35,385 nucleotides of DNA from assembly GCA_020627965.1 (NCBI GenBank), contig JAHDFX010000040.1, positions 1 through 35,385 on the forward strand, written 5' to 3'. A model generated the notes under the pieces. The model was not told the origin of the DNA and did no database searches. It saw nothing but the letters and a program-made list of their open reading frames with translations. Positions 23,865-32,847 of the stretch are shown here, piece by piece (position 1 is the first letter of the stretch; each line of letters opens with the position of its first letter). The position numbers were made by a program, and so were the translations under genes. The stretch is from Saprospiraceae bacterium (lineage in GTDB: Bacteria; Bacteroidota; Bacteroidia; Chitinophagales; Saprospiraceae).

Positions 23865-25800
23865 GATTGTAGTGTTTAGTTATTTGATGAATCATCAAAA
23901 TTCTATGTTTTTGTATATGCTTTTCTACCTCCTTTTCAGTCCATTGTTCATTTTGGAAAATATAGTATGATTTTAAGGTATCATAGGTTTCTTGCTTAGC
24001 TTTAAACATGGCTTTCTTTACTCCAATAGACTTATTACTATATTCAGAATTTTGAGATACACTTAATAGTACTAAATTGCCAAAAGAGTGTAGATGTTGA
24101 TCTTCAATTTTATTTTCAGGATTGTCAGGCTGTTGAGGAAAGATATGTTCTACCGAATTTTTGGAGGTGATTTTGTAGGCTGTAAATTTATCATCTTTTT
24201 CAAATTTCCAGTTTTTCCACAGTATATACTCTAGTTTGTAGAACCAGTAATGTTTGAAAGAAGTACCATTTGCTTCTTTCAAATAGGATGCGATATCAAT
24301 ATCTTTGGATATACTTGAGTCTATTAATTTCAGGCTTGCTTGCTTATCTGTCAGACTGGTATTTAGAGATAATGCATTGTCAATACGTTCTAATTCTTGT
24401 AATACTTCTTTACTTTGGGGTTCCCATTTATTGTTATTCAGCAAATATCCTAGAAAGCTAGTTAGCCAGTACTGTCGTAAATAATCGCCTGTGAAATATA
24501 ACACACTTTGTAGCATCAGAGATGAAGATTTTGCGTACTTTGTTCTACTGTAATATTCTTCATTACTTACAGTAAAATTGATCAATTCCAGCGATTCGGT
24601 TTTATTATCTGTATCTGAAATCCACTTTATAACATATTTATCAAATAGATACCTTACTTTCCATAATAAGCGAAAGAAACGCTTAATTTCCTCAGCGTCT
24701 TTCCTGTCTTCCATAGTTTTGAAAATAGTGATTAGGCGATTTATATGGAATGTACCTTCAAAATCTTCCTTTTTTTCTGTCTTTAGATGAAGGCGGTAAG
24801 TATGTAGCAAGAGTTGTCCGAAATTGATGATGGAACGACAATAAATTTCTTCTGATTCTCTTTTTTCGTCTAATGGCTTTTTGTCGGGCAATTTGTATTG
24901 TTCCAAATCATCCAAACTTATGTTTTCGATACGGAACTGTTCACCATCTTTGGATTTTATACCTTCAGGTTGTTTATATAAAAAAGTATTTTTATCAAAT
25001 TCGATAAAACTTCTCAGATTGATCTGCTTCCAATCAGTTTCCGGAAAGGCAGCCCTTGCATTGCGTTCAAAAAAATTATTCATGTTTTCGCAAGCTTCCC
25101 ATATTCGACTATAACGGACTTTATCATCAATAATGGACAAGAGATTCGACTTAATAATATCTGTCTGTTCGAGCTGGATGCCAGCACTATTGATGGTTGA
25201 GAATAACTTATTGAGGTTGGTTTTAGCCGGAGCACTATTTTTTATAAACTGAACATTCCAATATATATAGTTGCCAAAACCTTCTAACTCCTCTTTAGGA
25301 AGTTGTTCTATATAGCCACTAATATATACCAATGCTTTGGCTATGTTTCTTATATATGAATGCTCTTCGATAAAAGCCTTATCATAGATTTTTTTCGCTG
25401 TTGTATCTTCCTGTATAAGGTCTTTCAAAAATTCACCTACTTCATGCCTGATTTCAAAGCCTAGTCGAAGCTTACCATCCTTTTTAAGGAATTTTGTTAA
25501 TTCAGACTCAGGACAGGCTTTGCTGAATGCAAATGCCACTAGCCAGAGTGTCGTAAAACGTTGTTGACCATCAATCAACTCTATTTCTGTTTTCTCTTTC
25601 CTGATCAGAATTGTACCAATGTAGTATATTGAATCAAGACTTCTTTTATAAGCTTTATAAAAATCGTCCAGCATTTTTTTCAACTGTACATCTTCCCAAA
25701 CATAGGGACGCTGGTAGGTTGGAATGATAAAACTATATAAGTCCAATAATGACAAATTGACTATATCCGTCTTGAATTGATTATTTCTGCTTTGTCTCAT
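23845..25800 (-). CDS. DUF262-DUF1524 (GmrSD-like) protein embedded in the hsd operon
   Basis: A 651-residue protein. The N-terminal DUF262/ParB-like NTPase part has IPTYQRPYVW (26-35) and the nucleotide-site motif DGQQRFTT (77-84). The C-terminal DUF1524 HNH-type nuclease shows VEHIFPQ (His552), FGNLVLLS (Asn575) and a downstream Asn (Asn584 or Asn589), the usual His-Asn-Asn arrangement. Fused DUF262-DUF1524 proteins such as GmrSD are type IV restriction enzymes cutting modified DNA with NTP. Here the gene lies between hsdS and hsdR and overlaps both neighbours by 20 bp, so it is coexpressed with the type I system. R-linked ORFs of DUF262 type (RloF) are known in other hsd loci. The target is unknown. 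Confidence 0.9.
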   Translation of the reverse strand: MRQSRNNQFKTDIVNLSLLDLYSFIIPTYQRPYVWEDVQLKKMLDDFYKAYKRSLDSIYYIGTILIRKEKTEIELIDGQQRFTTLWLVAFAFSKACPESELTKFLKKDGKLRLGFEIRHEVGEFLKDLIQEDTTAKKIYDKAFIEEHSYIRNIAKALVYISGYIEQLPKEELEGFGNYIYWNVQFIKNSAPAKTNLNKLFSTINSAGIQLEQTDIIKSNLLSIIDDKVRYSRIWEACENMNNFFERNARAAFPETDWKQINLRSFIEFDKNTFLYKQPEGIKSKDGEQFRIENISLDDLEQYKLPDKKPLDEKRESEEIYCRSIINFGQLLLHTYRLHLKTEKKEDFEGTFHINRLITIFKTMEDRKDAEEIKRFFRLLWKVRYLFDKYVIKWISDTDNKTESLELINFTVSNEEYYSRTKYAKSSSLMLQSVLYFTGDYLRQYWLTSFLGYLLNNNKWEPQSKEVLQELERIDNALSLNTSLTDKQASLKLIDSSISKDIDIASYLKEANGTSFKHYWFYKLEYILWKNWKFEKDDKFTAYKITSKNSVEHIFPQQPDNPENKIEDQHLHSFGNLVLLSVSQNSEYSNKSIGVKKAMFKAKQETYDTLKSYYIFQNEQWTEKEVEKHIQKHRILMIHQITKHYNHAQQNQ

Positions 25801-27247
25801 TCTCCTTGATTTTTTGAGTTATAGCAGTTCTAAGGTCTTTGTCAAATTCTTTAGAAGTCTGTTCATCTTTTCGATACTGGTCTATACCAACTATACTTTT
25901 AAAATAAATCTGTAAAGTTTTTATGTGTTTATGTTTGGATAAATGATCTTCGGTATTGTTGCGGTCAAAACTGTAATGATATTTTTTTAAAAATAAGAAA
26001 AGCTCACCAGGTGTATAAACCTCCAGTATGTTATCTATAAACTGATTATCATGTACAAATTTAAATACACTATCTTCCCTGACATTTCGCCGAGTGGATA
26101 CCCTTAAAGAATAAATAGCCCGATAGAGCCACAGACAGGCTTCGAACATACGGAAAAAACCAAATCTGCTTACATAAGCGATAATGGCTACCTCCATCAG
26201 TTCTTTTAAGAATATTGTACCATTCTTACCATGCAATACCTTATTTCTAAACTCATAAAAACTATCCTCTACACGATGATCATTTTCCTGTTTAAATAGG
26301 ATGTTATGGAGTTGTATATAATCATTGATATAATCCAGTGTGTTGTTGCCATCTGAAAGCGGCTGCTTCAATTGTTTGTAATTGCTTTCATGCATTTGCA
26401 TCAAACGACCATTTTCTTTTTTTACTGCACTGTAATAATAAGAAACATCTTCAGCATTACTATTGGTTCTCTGGGTGTATTCATCAATAATGACTTCTTT
26501 TATCCCACGCCGGTCACGATAAAACGGAAATTGTCGCCAGTGTCGATTATTCCAATATCTTATCCTGGTGAGCAACTGTATAATGCGCTCTATTACTTCA
26601 TCAGCTTCCGACTCCCACCTCCTTGCCTGATAATTAATTACTTTCCTGCCTATTATGGCACGCAGATGATGTGCTTTCACAATATGACTACCACGCAGGC
26701 GTACACCGCCGGTATTTTGGGTTTCAAAAAATGTATAGGCAAGGTCTTCTGTATCTGTTATGACCAGGGTAACATTAATGTCACCAAAGTTGATACATTC
26801 GAAAACATCTATGTCCCGAAATTCAAAAATATCTTTTTGTGCAATACTTTTCAGATAGGACAGATTGTACTTTATATTTTGAATGCTGATACTAGACGTA
26901 TATTCAATACCGCTCTTAAAATTCAGGTCTTTTATTCGCTGAATGAGTAGTGCAGTTGTTATTCTTTGTTGTCCATCTATTATTTTTAATTGTCCCTTAT
27001 CATTATGGATGATGATACTGCCCAAATAGTACAAAGGACTATTCTCTTTTTTATTTTGATGGTATTCGATTAAATCTCTTAGTAACTGGTTAATCTGTTT
27101 TTCTTTCCAAACATAGGGGCGTTGATATTCCGGTATGCTTAACTGCCCTTTTATTTGTGTGCCGGGAATAACTGTCTCCCTACTTTGTAGCAGTTCTGGC
27201 AAAGTGCAACTTGCAACCTGTATGTCGCTTTGCTTCGTTTCACTCAT
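25781..27247 (-). CDS. DUF262-only protein paired with the DUF262-DUF1524 nuclease
   Basis: A 488-residue protein with the DUF262 motifs IPEYQRPYVW (38-47) and DGQQRITT (91-98). Its long helical C-terminal region shows no HNH/DUF1524 signature: no VEHxxP or FGNL motif before the Lys-rich end. It overlaps hsdS by 4 bp (ATGA) and the following gene by 20 bp, so the two DUF262 proteins are probably made in fixed ratio and could form a complex in which only one partner carries the nuclease. A sensor or regulatory role for this nuclease-free copy is inference. Confidence 0.85.
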   Translation of the reverse strand: MSETKQSDIQVASCTLPELLQSRETVIPGTQIKGQLSIPEYQRPYVWKEKQINQLLRDLIEYHQNKKENSPLYYLGSIIIHNDKGQLKIIDGQQRITTALLIQRIKDLNFKSGIEYTSSISIQNIKYNLSYLKSIAQKDIFEFRDIDVFECINFGDINVTLVITDTEDLAYTFFETQNTGGVRLRGSHIVKAHHLRAIIGRKVINYQARRWESEADEVIERIIQLLTRIRYWNNRHWRQFPFYRDRRGIKEVIIDEYTQRTNSNAEDVSYYYSAVKKENGRLMQMHESNYKQLKQPLSDGNNTLDYINDYIQLHNILFKQENDHRVEDSFYEFRNKVLHGKNGTIFLKELMEVAIIAYVSRFGFFRMFEACLWLYRAIYSLRVSTRRNVREDSVFKFVHDNQFIDNILEVYTPGELFLFLKKYHYSFDRNNTEDHLSKHKHIKTLQIYFKSIVGIDQYRKDEQTSKEFDKDLRTAITQKIKENETKQK

Positions 27248-28581
27248 ATCCCACTTACTTTTATTTTTCCCGTCACCGCACTATCTATCAGAATGGCTTT
27301 GTATTCTTTTAGCTTTTCGATTTGGGTTTGTTGCAATTGTATGGACTTGTTAATTTGTTCTCTTTTTTTTACAATAAAATTTAATATTCTACTTTGTTCG
27401 ATAATAGGGGGTAATACAACTAAGAGTTTAGACAATAATTCAATATTTATCACTCCCATTGTTCCTCCGCGGGACAACTTGTTGAACTGACTAAAACAAA
27501 GCTCACTAAGAAGAACTTCATGTAAAAAAGATGGAGATATTTTACTTAATTTAGGAGTCATTTTAATTAGCCTAGGATTAATAATTCCTTTTTCAAATTC
27601 TTTAGGAACAAGAGCAATTTTACCGAATGTACCAACACAACTAACTAATATATCGTTTTCAAAAACTTCATACCTTTTCATTCTATCAAACTTTCGTTTT
27701 GAGATATAATAATCACCTATTGTCAAGTCGTTAGGAATTACTTGTTCTTGCCCATATATCTTAAATCCCTTTTTCTCATATTCATCTTTTACCAAAGAAG
27801 AACCGAAAGGTCCAGAAATTATTTTTTCAACTAAATGTTTCAATTTCTTCACCTCCCAGTGCTCCGGTATCTCCCCAATCCATTCCACCCCGGAATCTTT
27901 CAGTGGCACATCAGGATGTAAGCCTTTGGTGACTGCCTGCTGAATGAGGATTTGCTTGCGTTCTTTGAGTAAGCTGATGAGCTTTTCTTTTTGGATAATG
28001 GCTTGGTCTATTTTGGTCGTTTTTTCATCTAAGAAGTTGGCTATGGCGGTTTGTTCGGGGAGAGGGGGGATAAGAAAAGGAATTTTTTTCATTCTATCTT
28101 TTGATAAATCCCACTGACCAATCCTCACTCCATCCGATGCCTGTCCAAAAAAAGAAATATACTTTTTGCTTCTTATTGCAATATGAAAAAAATCAGGATA
28201 AATATCTTCGGTAAATTTAAATACATAGTAGGCAGGACTAACTATTCCTGTATGTTTTGATACTCCGTATGAACCTTGCCATGCCTTCATTTTATTCATT
28301 CCAAATTGACCTTTTTCAAGCAGTTTGTAACCTGAAAGGTCATCTGGTATAAAGTTATGATTGCCATCATCATTTTCAGTATCACGAACAATGACTCCTT
28401 TTTCTCTTGTAATTGAAAGTAATTTTTTATCAGGATAATTTTTTTTTGATATTGGTCTGAGAATATTGCCAAGTCTCTCCACCTTCCAGCTACTTGGAAT
28501 TTTCTCCAGCCACTCTATACCAGAATCCTTATAAGCCGGATATTTGTCTGCACATGATTTATTTGATGTCAGGGTATTCAT
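27244..28581 (-). CDS. hsdS: Type I restriction-modification specificity subunit
   Basis: A 445-residue DNA-recognition subunit. It has two target-recognition domains, each introduced by a near-identical phrase: DSGIEWLEKIPSSWKVERL (about 18-36) and DSGVEWIGEIPEHWEVKKL (about 229-247). Each is followed by a conserved helical spacer, PLPEQTAIANFLDEKT...LLKERKQILIQQAVTKGL (about 174-225) and PPIIEQSRILNFIVKKR...YKAILIDSAVTGKI (about 385-443). This internal duplication sets the bipartite recognition sequence. Both halves are complete. The gene overlaps the upstream GxxExxY gene and the downstream DUF262 gene by 4 bp each. Confidence 0.95.
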   Translation of the reverse strand: MNTLTSNKSCADKYPAYKDSGIEWLEKIPSSWKVERLGNILRPISKKNYPDKKLLSITREKGVIVRDTENDDGNHNFIPDDLSGYKLLEKGQFGMNKMKAWQGSYGVSKHTGIVSPAYYVFKFTEDIYPDFFHIAIRSKKYISFFGQASDGVRIGQWDLSKDRMKKIPFLIPPLPEQTAIANFLDEKTTKIDQAIIQKEKLISLLKERKQILIQQAVTKGLHPDVPLKDSGVEWIGEIPEHWEVKKLKHLVEKIISGPFGSSLVKDEYEKKGFKIYGQEQVIPNDLTIGDYYISKRKFDRMKRYEVFENDILVSCVGTFGKIALVPKEFEKGIINPRLIKMTPKLSKISPSFLHEVLLSELCFSQFNKLSRGGTMGVINIELLSKLLVVLPPIIEQSRILNFIVKKREQINKSIQLQQTQIEKLKEYKAILIDSAVTGKIKVSGI

Positions 28582-28970
28582 GATTTTTTTATTTTTTTGT
28601 TATACACTCTATGAAACTGAAGGCTTTGTGCACCGAAGTTAACAAGTAGTCCATCAGCTATATTATAAGCCTCGCAGTAGTTGATAGCTTGTGCCTTATG
28701 TACTCCTGCCATTTTTTCTATAGCTTTAATTTCAACCATCAGGCAACCTTCCACAAAAAAATCTACTCTGCGTGTACCAATATTTCGATTTTTATACGTC
28801 AAAGGCATCTCCATTTCACGTTCATGCAGGATGCCATTTAGGTTGAGTTCAATGCTTAATGCTCTCTGGTAAATGACCTCCTGAAAACCATTGCCCAACT
28901 GGTTGTGCACCTCCATAGCACAACCTATAACCTTATGTGTCAGCTGATTTATCTCGTTTATCCTGTCCAT
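28578..28970 (-). CDS. GxxExxY family protein (PD-(D/E)xK nuclease-like)
   Basis: A 130-residue protein carrying the family-defining GFQEVIY (28-34), the opening helix Glu20 (GCAMEVHNQLG) and a PD-(D/E)xK-like core with Asp70 (RRVDFFVEG) and Glu80-x-Lys82 (LMVEIKA). GxxExxY proteins are very common in Bacteroidota, often in many copies and next to short repeats. Their activity is unproven. Here it is inserted between hsdM and hsdS, overlapping hsdS by 4 bp (ATGA). The start codon lies inside a 41-bp sequence that is repeated 83 bp upstream at the end of hsdM. It is probably a passenger gene that joined the operon, not part of the type I complex. Confidence 0.88.
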   Translation of the reverse strand: MDRINEINQLTHKVIGCAMEVHNQLGNGFQEVIYQRALSIELNLNGILHEREMEMPLTYKNRNIGTRRVDFFVEGCLMVEIKAIEKMAGVHKAQAINYCEAYNIADGLLVNFGAQSLQFHRVYNKKIKKS

Positions 28971-29000
28971 TCTGTCATCTATAAAAATCTTGTTAAGGAC
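28960..29000. repeat. Direct repeat copy 1, overlapping the GxxExxY start
   Basis: 41 bp beginning ATCCTGTCCATTCTGTCATC on the + strand; it matches 34 of 41 positions in the copy at 29043-29083, 83 bp away. It includes the GxxExxY start codon and first codons. Such TCCTGT-rich repeats recur near GxxExxY genes in Bacteroidota (from memory). Confidence 0.7.
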
Positions 29001-29042
29001 GCTTTAAATTATATTATTTTTTGTTGTGTGTACACAGCAGTC

Positions 29043-29083
29043 ATCCTGTCCATCCTGCCATCTACGAAAATCCTGTTCAAGAC
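29043..29083. repeat. Direct repeat copy 2, overlapping the hsdM stop
   Basis: 41 bp beginning ATCCTGTCCATCCTGCCATC, 34/41 identical to 28960-29000. It covers the stop codon and the adjacent codon of hsdM (stop complementary to 29077-29079). Confidence 0.7.
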
Positions 29084-31425
29084 AAATTTAAAATATCCAT
29101 AATCAGTCCTTCATTCTCTTTTTCCAAATCCAGAATTTCTTTGCTGACTTCCTCAATAGACCGCAAGGCTTTATGCTGATAAAAATACTTATTGAAGCTG
29201 ATCTCATAGCCGACTTTCGTTTTATCCAGCGTAATCCAGGCTTCCTCTACATGCGGTTTGACTTCCCGTAAAAAGTAGTCGTGTATATTTTCCGAAAGGG
29301 GAACCGTCTCATTATCTCTCAGATCACTGGCACTTTCGTATATGATGAATTCATCAGCCTTGCCACTTGGGTAATAACCATAATCCGGCAATTGAGCTTT
29401 TGTACAATCCAGATGGTGTAACAGTTGTTCCAGTTTATCCCCACTGATCTTTTGTGTTTTCTTGATGACCTTTTCAGCCGTCTCGTCATACTCACTTATT
29501 ACGCTATAAATGGCATTTTTCTCGCTGCCGGTAAGTTTTAGCTTACTGGCTTTTAGCTCCTTATTGACCAATGTAGAGAATACATTAAAGTCATTAAATT
29601 CCTCTGTACCGATCGCTTCCATGAGCTGTGTGGCTACATCCAGTAAATCTTTCTGCTTTTGCCAGGCAGCAGGACTCGTCAGTGCTTTACGCTTCTTAGC
29701 ATTCAGTTCGATAGTATTCTTTTCGCACCAGTCCAGTATATCTTTTTCAAGTGTAGCCAGGTCAGTATAAACTTGCTCGCCATAGGTTTCATACGCCCAT
29801 TGCATCGGCTCTTTAATGGTTTTATTAAAACGTAGTTCTGCAATACGTTCTGCTGTAAATTGAGCTTTTAGTCGGGCAGGCCGGTCTATGGTGACTTTAT
29901 AATAGCCAAAATCGCTATTGTTGAATACCTTCGCTGCCAGTCCGTCCTCGCCTTCCCTTTCTATCGCTTCAAAATTCATATAGGCATTCAGGATGGCTTT
30001 GATATGTGTGGGGCTAAGTTCGCAGTTTTTATTCCCTAAGTTTTTACGCAATTTTGAAAATTGCCCGGAAGCGTCTATCAGTAAGACTTTGCCTTTTCGC
30101 CTGGGGGATTTATGATTACTCAATAGCCAGATATAGGTGGTAATCCCTGTATTATAAAATAGATTATTCGGCAGTTGGATAATACAATCCAGCATGTCAT
30201 TTTCAATAATATATCGTCTGATATTGCTTTCTCCACTCCCTGCATCACCCGTAAATAAGCTGGAACCATTATGCACCGAAGCAATACGAGAACCCAAAGG
30301 ACTTTGAGATAATGGCTTCATTTTATTCACCATTTCCATCAGGAAAAGTAATTGTCCGTCGGAAGAACGAGGCGTAGCATCCACATCCTCTTCTGTTTCC
30401 CAATAGTCTTTCAAAGTAATGATAAAACGTGGGTCAATCACATCTTTTCCGTCTTTGATGTATTTCAGTTCACTATTCCAGGACTTGCCATAAGGCGGAT
30501 TGGACAACATAAAATCAAAGGTATTGCCCGAAAATTCATCGGTAGAAAGTGTAGAGCCTACCCGTATATTTTCAGGATTATTGCCCTTTATCATCATATC
30601 CGATTTACAGATAGCATAGGTTTCGTCGTTGATCTCTTTGCCATATAAATAGACATCGCCCATCGCTTTTATTTCTCCGGCTTCATCTTTGATAAAGTTC
30701 TGCGATTCCGTGAGCATACCCCCGGAGCCACAAGCCGGATCGTAGATGGTCATCACAGGTGGCAACTGGTCTTTAATCGGCTCAAAGACAATATGTGTCA
30801 TCAGGTCAATGACTTCACGAGGGGTAAAATGTTCTCCGGCTTCTTCGTTATTTTCTTCATTGAATTTACGAATGAGTTCTTCAAAGACATAGCCCATGCC
30901 CAGATTGGAAAGCGGCGGTAGTTTCCTGCCCTCCGGGTCTTCTTTGTCTAATGGAGTCAGATTGATATAAGGTGAGGTGAATTTTTCCAGTACATCCAGC
31001 AATACGTCTTTACTAGCCATGTGCCGAACCTGGCTTTTGAGCTTGAATTTCTCTATGATCTCTTTTACATTGGGGCTAAAGCCATTCAGGTAGTCTTCAA
31101 AATTAGCTTGCAGGATTTGCTGACTATTGGTAGCGGTATTATGTAGTCGCTGTAAGGTCCATTCGCTGGTATTATAGAATACATAGCCGCTGGCTTCTTT
31201 TAGTCCGCCTTCTTCCCATTCGGTAAAGCCTGCTTCGTCTCGCTGAAATCTAATTTCCTCCATCACGGTTTCTTTGGTCGGTTCCAGTAGTGCATCCAGC
31301 CTACGCAATACGACCATCGGCAGTATTACGTCTCTGTATTTCCCCCGTACATATACGTCTCTGAGACAGTCATCGGCAATGCTCCAGATAAAGGAAATGA
31401 GTTTGTTATGGACTGATTGATTCAT
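29077..31425 (-). CDS. hsdM: Type I restriction-modification DNA methyltransferase subunit
   Basis: A 782-residue N6-adenine methyltransferase that with HsdS methylates the host recognition site. The N-terminal helical domain (1-150) includes RGKYRDVILPMVVLRRLDALL. The SAM-binding motif DPACGSGGM is at 229-237 and the catalytic NPPY at 309-312. FTPREVIDLM precedes motif I as usual. The long C-terminal part (about 500-782), ending with GYEISFNKYFYQHKALRSIEEVSKEILDLEKENEGL, is the HsdR/HsdS-contact region of the larger HsdM subclass, so the length above 500 is not abnormal. The last two codons lie in a 41-bp direct repeat. It begins 73 bp after the small ORF at 31499. Confidence 0.96.
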   Translation of the reverse strand: MNQSVHNKLISFIWSIADDCLRDVYVRGKYRDVILPMVVLRRLDALLEPTKETVMEEIRFQRDEAGFTEWEEGGLKEASGYVFYNTSEWTLQRLHNTATNSQQILQANFEDYLNGFSPNVKEIIEKFKLKSQVRHMASKDVLLDVLEKFTSPYINLTPLDKEDPEGRKLPPLSNLGMGYVFEELIRKFNEENNEEAGEHFTPREVIDLMTHIVFEPIKDQLPPVMTIYDPACGSGGMLTESQNFIKDEAGEIKAMGDVYLYGKEINDETYAICKSDMMIKGNNPENIRVGSTLSTDEFSGNTFDFMLSNPPYGKSWNSELKYIKDGKDVIDPRFIITLKDYWETEEDVDATPRSSDGQLLFLMEMVNKMKPLSQSPLGSRIASVHNGSSLFTGDAGSGESNIRRYIIENDMLDCIIQLPNNLFYNTGITTYIWLLSNHKSPRRKGKVLLIDASGQFSKLRKNLGNKNCELSPTHIKAILNAYMNFEAIEREGEDGLAAKVFNNSDFGYYKVTIDRPARLKAQFTAERIAELRFNKTIKEPMQWAYETYGEQVYTDLATLEKDILDWCEKNTIELNAKKRKALTSPAAWQKQKDLLDVATQLMEAIGTEEFNDFNVFSTLVNKELKASKLKLTGSEKNAIYSVISEYDETAEKVIKKTQKISGDKLEQLLHHLDCTKAQLPDYGYYPSGKADEFIIYESASDLRDNETVPLSENIHDYFLREVKPHVEEAWITLDKTKVGYEISFNKYFYQHKALRSIEEVSKEILDLEKENEGLIMDILNLS

Positions 31426-31498
31426 TGGTTTTTGTTTGATTACCAGATAAACAATTCCTTTTAATATATTGCTATCATAGGGATTTAATCAGAAGTTG

Positions 31499-31729
31499 TT
31501 ATTTTTTCTTTAATATTACAGAACTGAGAGGTAAATAAGTTTTCATCTTATCAAGTTGAAACTCAAGCTCTATATAGTCCTCTCCTGCATCTGTTAATAT
31601 CACATGACTAGTACTACTCGAAGAAAAATTACCTCTAAGCGTCAAATATATATAGGTTCTTTCATAAGGACTGAAATAATCAAAAGACTGGCCTATAAGT
31701 GGAATAAAAATGTCACCATACTTTTTCAT
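31499..31729 (-). CDS. Small Lsm-like hypothetical protein leading the hsd operon
   Basis: A 76-residue protein I do not recognise. Its pattern (TYIYLTLRG..., then VILTDAGEDYIELE, then TYLPLSSVILKKK) suggests a five-stranded SH3/Lsm-like small barrel, as in DUF2642-type proteins, where a G-x-D-Y-I-x-L strand is followed by a x-x-I/L-P-L-S-S/A-I strand. It lies 73 bp upstream of hsdM on the same strand and could be regulator or passenger. Fold assignment is inference from pattern only. Confidence 0.5.
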   Translation of the reverse strand: MKKYGDIFIPLIGQSFDYFSPYERTYIYLTLRGNFSSSSTSHVILTDAGEDYIELEFQLDKMKTYLPLSSVILKKK

Positions 31730-31971
31730 GAATATTGATTTTGCATTTAATTAATTGGCTATGTGTGGAAATTCCTTTAGAGCTTATTATCAAATCGCTA
31801 CAAAACAAATGTAAAAAACTTATGGGAGTTAGCCAACAATAAGGAGATACTATGTCACAAAGCAAATTGTAATCCTTCGCAGGAAGTATAGATTGGACAA
31901 ATTTAAAAATTCAGAATCGAACACTCTGGCACAATCAGTCCGACATAAATGGCACTCTACTCCGACTTAAA

Positions 31972-32847
31972 CTATCCCCCACAACAAGAACCTTTATTCG
32001 CAGAAGTAAAGAGATTATAGAGATTCCATAAATCAATAGAGCCATTCTCTGCTCTGCTGAAATACTTGTCCTTATAATACTCCTTCACGACTGTACCAAT
32101 CTGATTATCTCCGAAGGCTAATTCTGGAATATCTGACTTCACCTCTTTAGGTAAATATTGATACATCTTAGCCCTGCCTACCATGTGAGCAAATTGCTGT
32201 TCAGACAATTCATAATCTTTCATACGCTCGTAATGTTCCAGGCTGGTATCTACATTAAAATTGCTGAGAAGCTCACGTATCTTAGTACCTAACTCTGCTG
32301 GACTACTCACACGAATATTACCCATATAGCCATCCGTAGAAATACAGAGATTCGTGCAGACAGATACCTTAAAGCCGATAAAGACTTTGAACTTTTCAAT
32401 GCCTTTATAGCTGTACAGATTTTCATGATTCAAGGCTCTTACACCACCTACGGTCAGGCTCAATATCTGTCCATTTATCTCATTCGTGATGTCTGGAATT
32501 TCCATCAGGAAAGCCATACGCTCGTAATAGACGGTCTTTTCTTCAGGTAGTAGTTCCGCAGCCTTTTTATCCTTTGCACTCGGCACACGTCCTTTGACGG
32601 GATGAGAGAGCCGGATAGCGGGTGTATCTACATTGCTGAAAATATCCTGTGTGATTTCATAAGTCGTATCAATAAATTGCTGAGGACTGATTATCTGCTC
32701 ATTGTCCTTCACAAAGACAGGAATGATATGCTGATTTCTCATTTCATCCAAAGCAATAGCCTGTGTATTAGACTCCAAAAATCTGAGGTCATGGACAGGT
32801 GTAGTTTCGGGGATTACTCCATTTTGATTAAGCGTTTGTACTTCCAT
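31972..32847 (-). CDS. DUF3871 family protein
   Basis: A 291-residue soluble protein. The phrases IIPVFVKDNEQIISPQQFIDTTYEI, RLSHPVKGRVPSAKDK, VYYERMAFLMEIPDI, LTVGGVRALNHENLYSYKGIEKFKVFIGFKVSVCTNLCISTDGY and the end LWNLYNLFTSANKGS are hallmarks of DUF3871, found almost only in Bacteroidota and usually on integrative or phage-like elements. The function is unknown. Length is slightly below the usual 320 or so and the C-terminus ends abruptly in CCGG. It overlaps the ATPase gene upstream by 20 bp, so the two form one transcription unit. Confidence 0.85.
   Translation of the reverse strand: MEVQTLNQNGVIPETTPVHDLRFLESNTQAIALDEMRNQHIIPVFVKDNEQIISPQQFIDTTYEITQDIFSNVDTPAIRLSHPVKGRVPSAKDKKAAELLPEEKTVYYERMAFLMEIPDITNEINGQILSLTVGGVRALNHENLYSYKGIEKFKVFIGFKVSVCTNLCISTDGYMGNIRVSSPAELGTKIRELLSNFNVDTSLEHYERMKDYELSEQQFAHMVGRAKMYQYLPKEVKSDIPELAFGDNQIGTVVKEYYKDKYFSRAENGSIDLWNLYNLFTSANKGSCCGG

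Noticed and set aside
28578-29083. CRISPR-like array from the repeated TCCTGT sequences
   Set aside because: Only two imperfect copies, no regular spacers and both overlap coding ends; they are simple direct repeats.
29077-31425. HsdM length of 782 residues as a possible fusion
   Set aside because: The C-terminal extension matches the larger HsdM subclass and has no additional recognisable domain.
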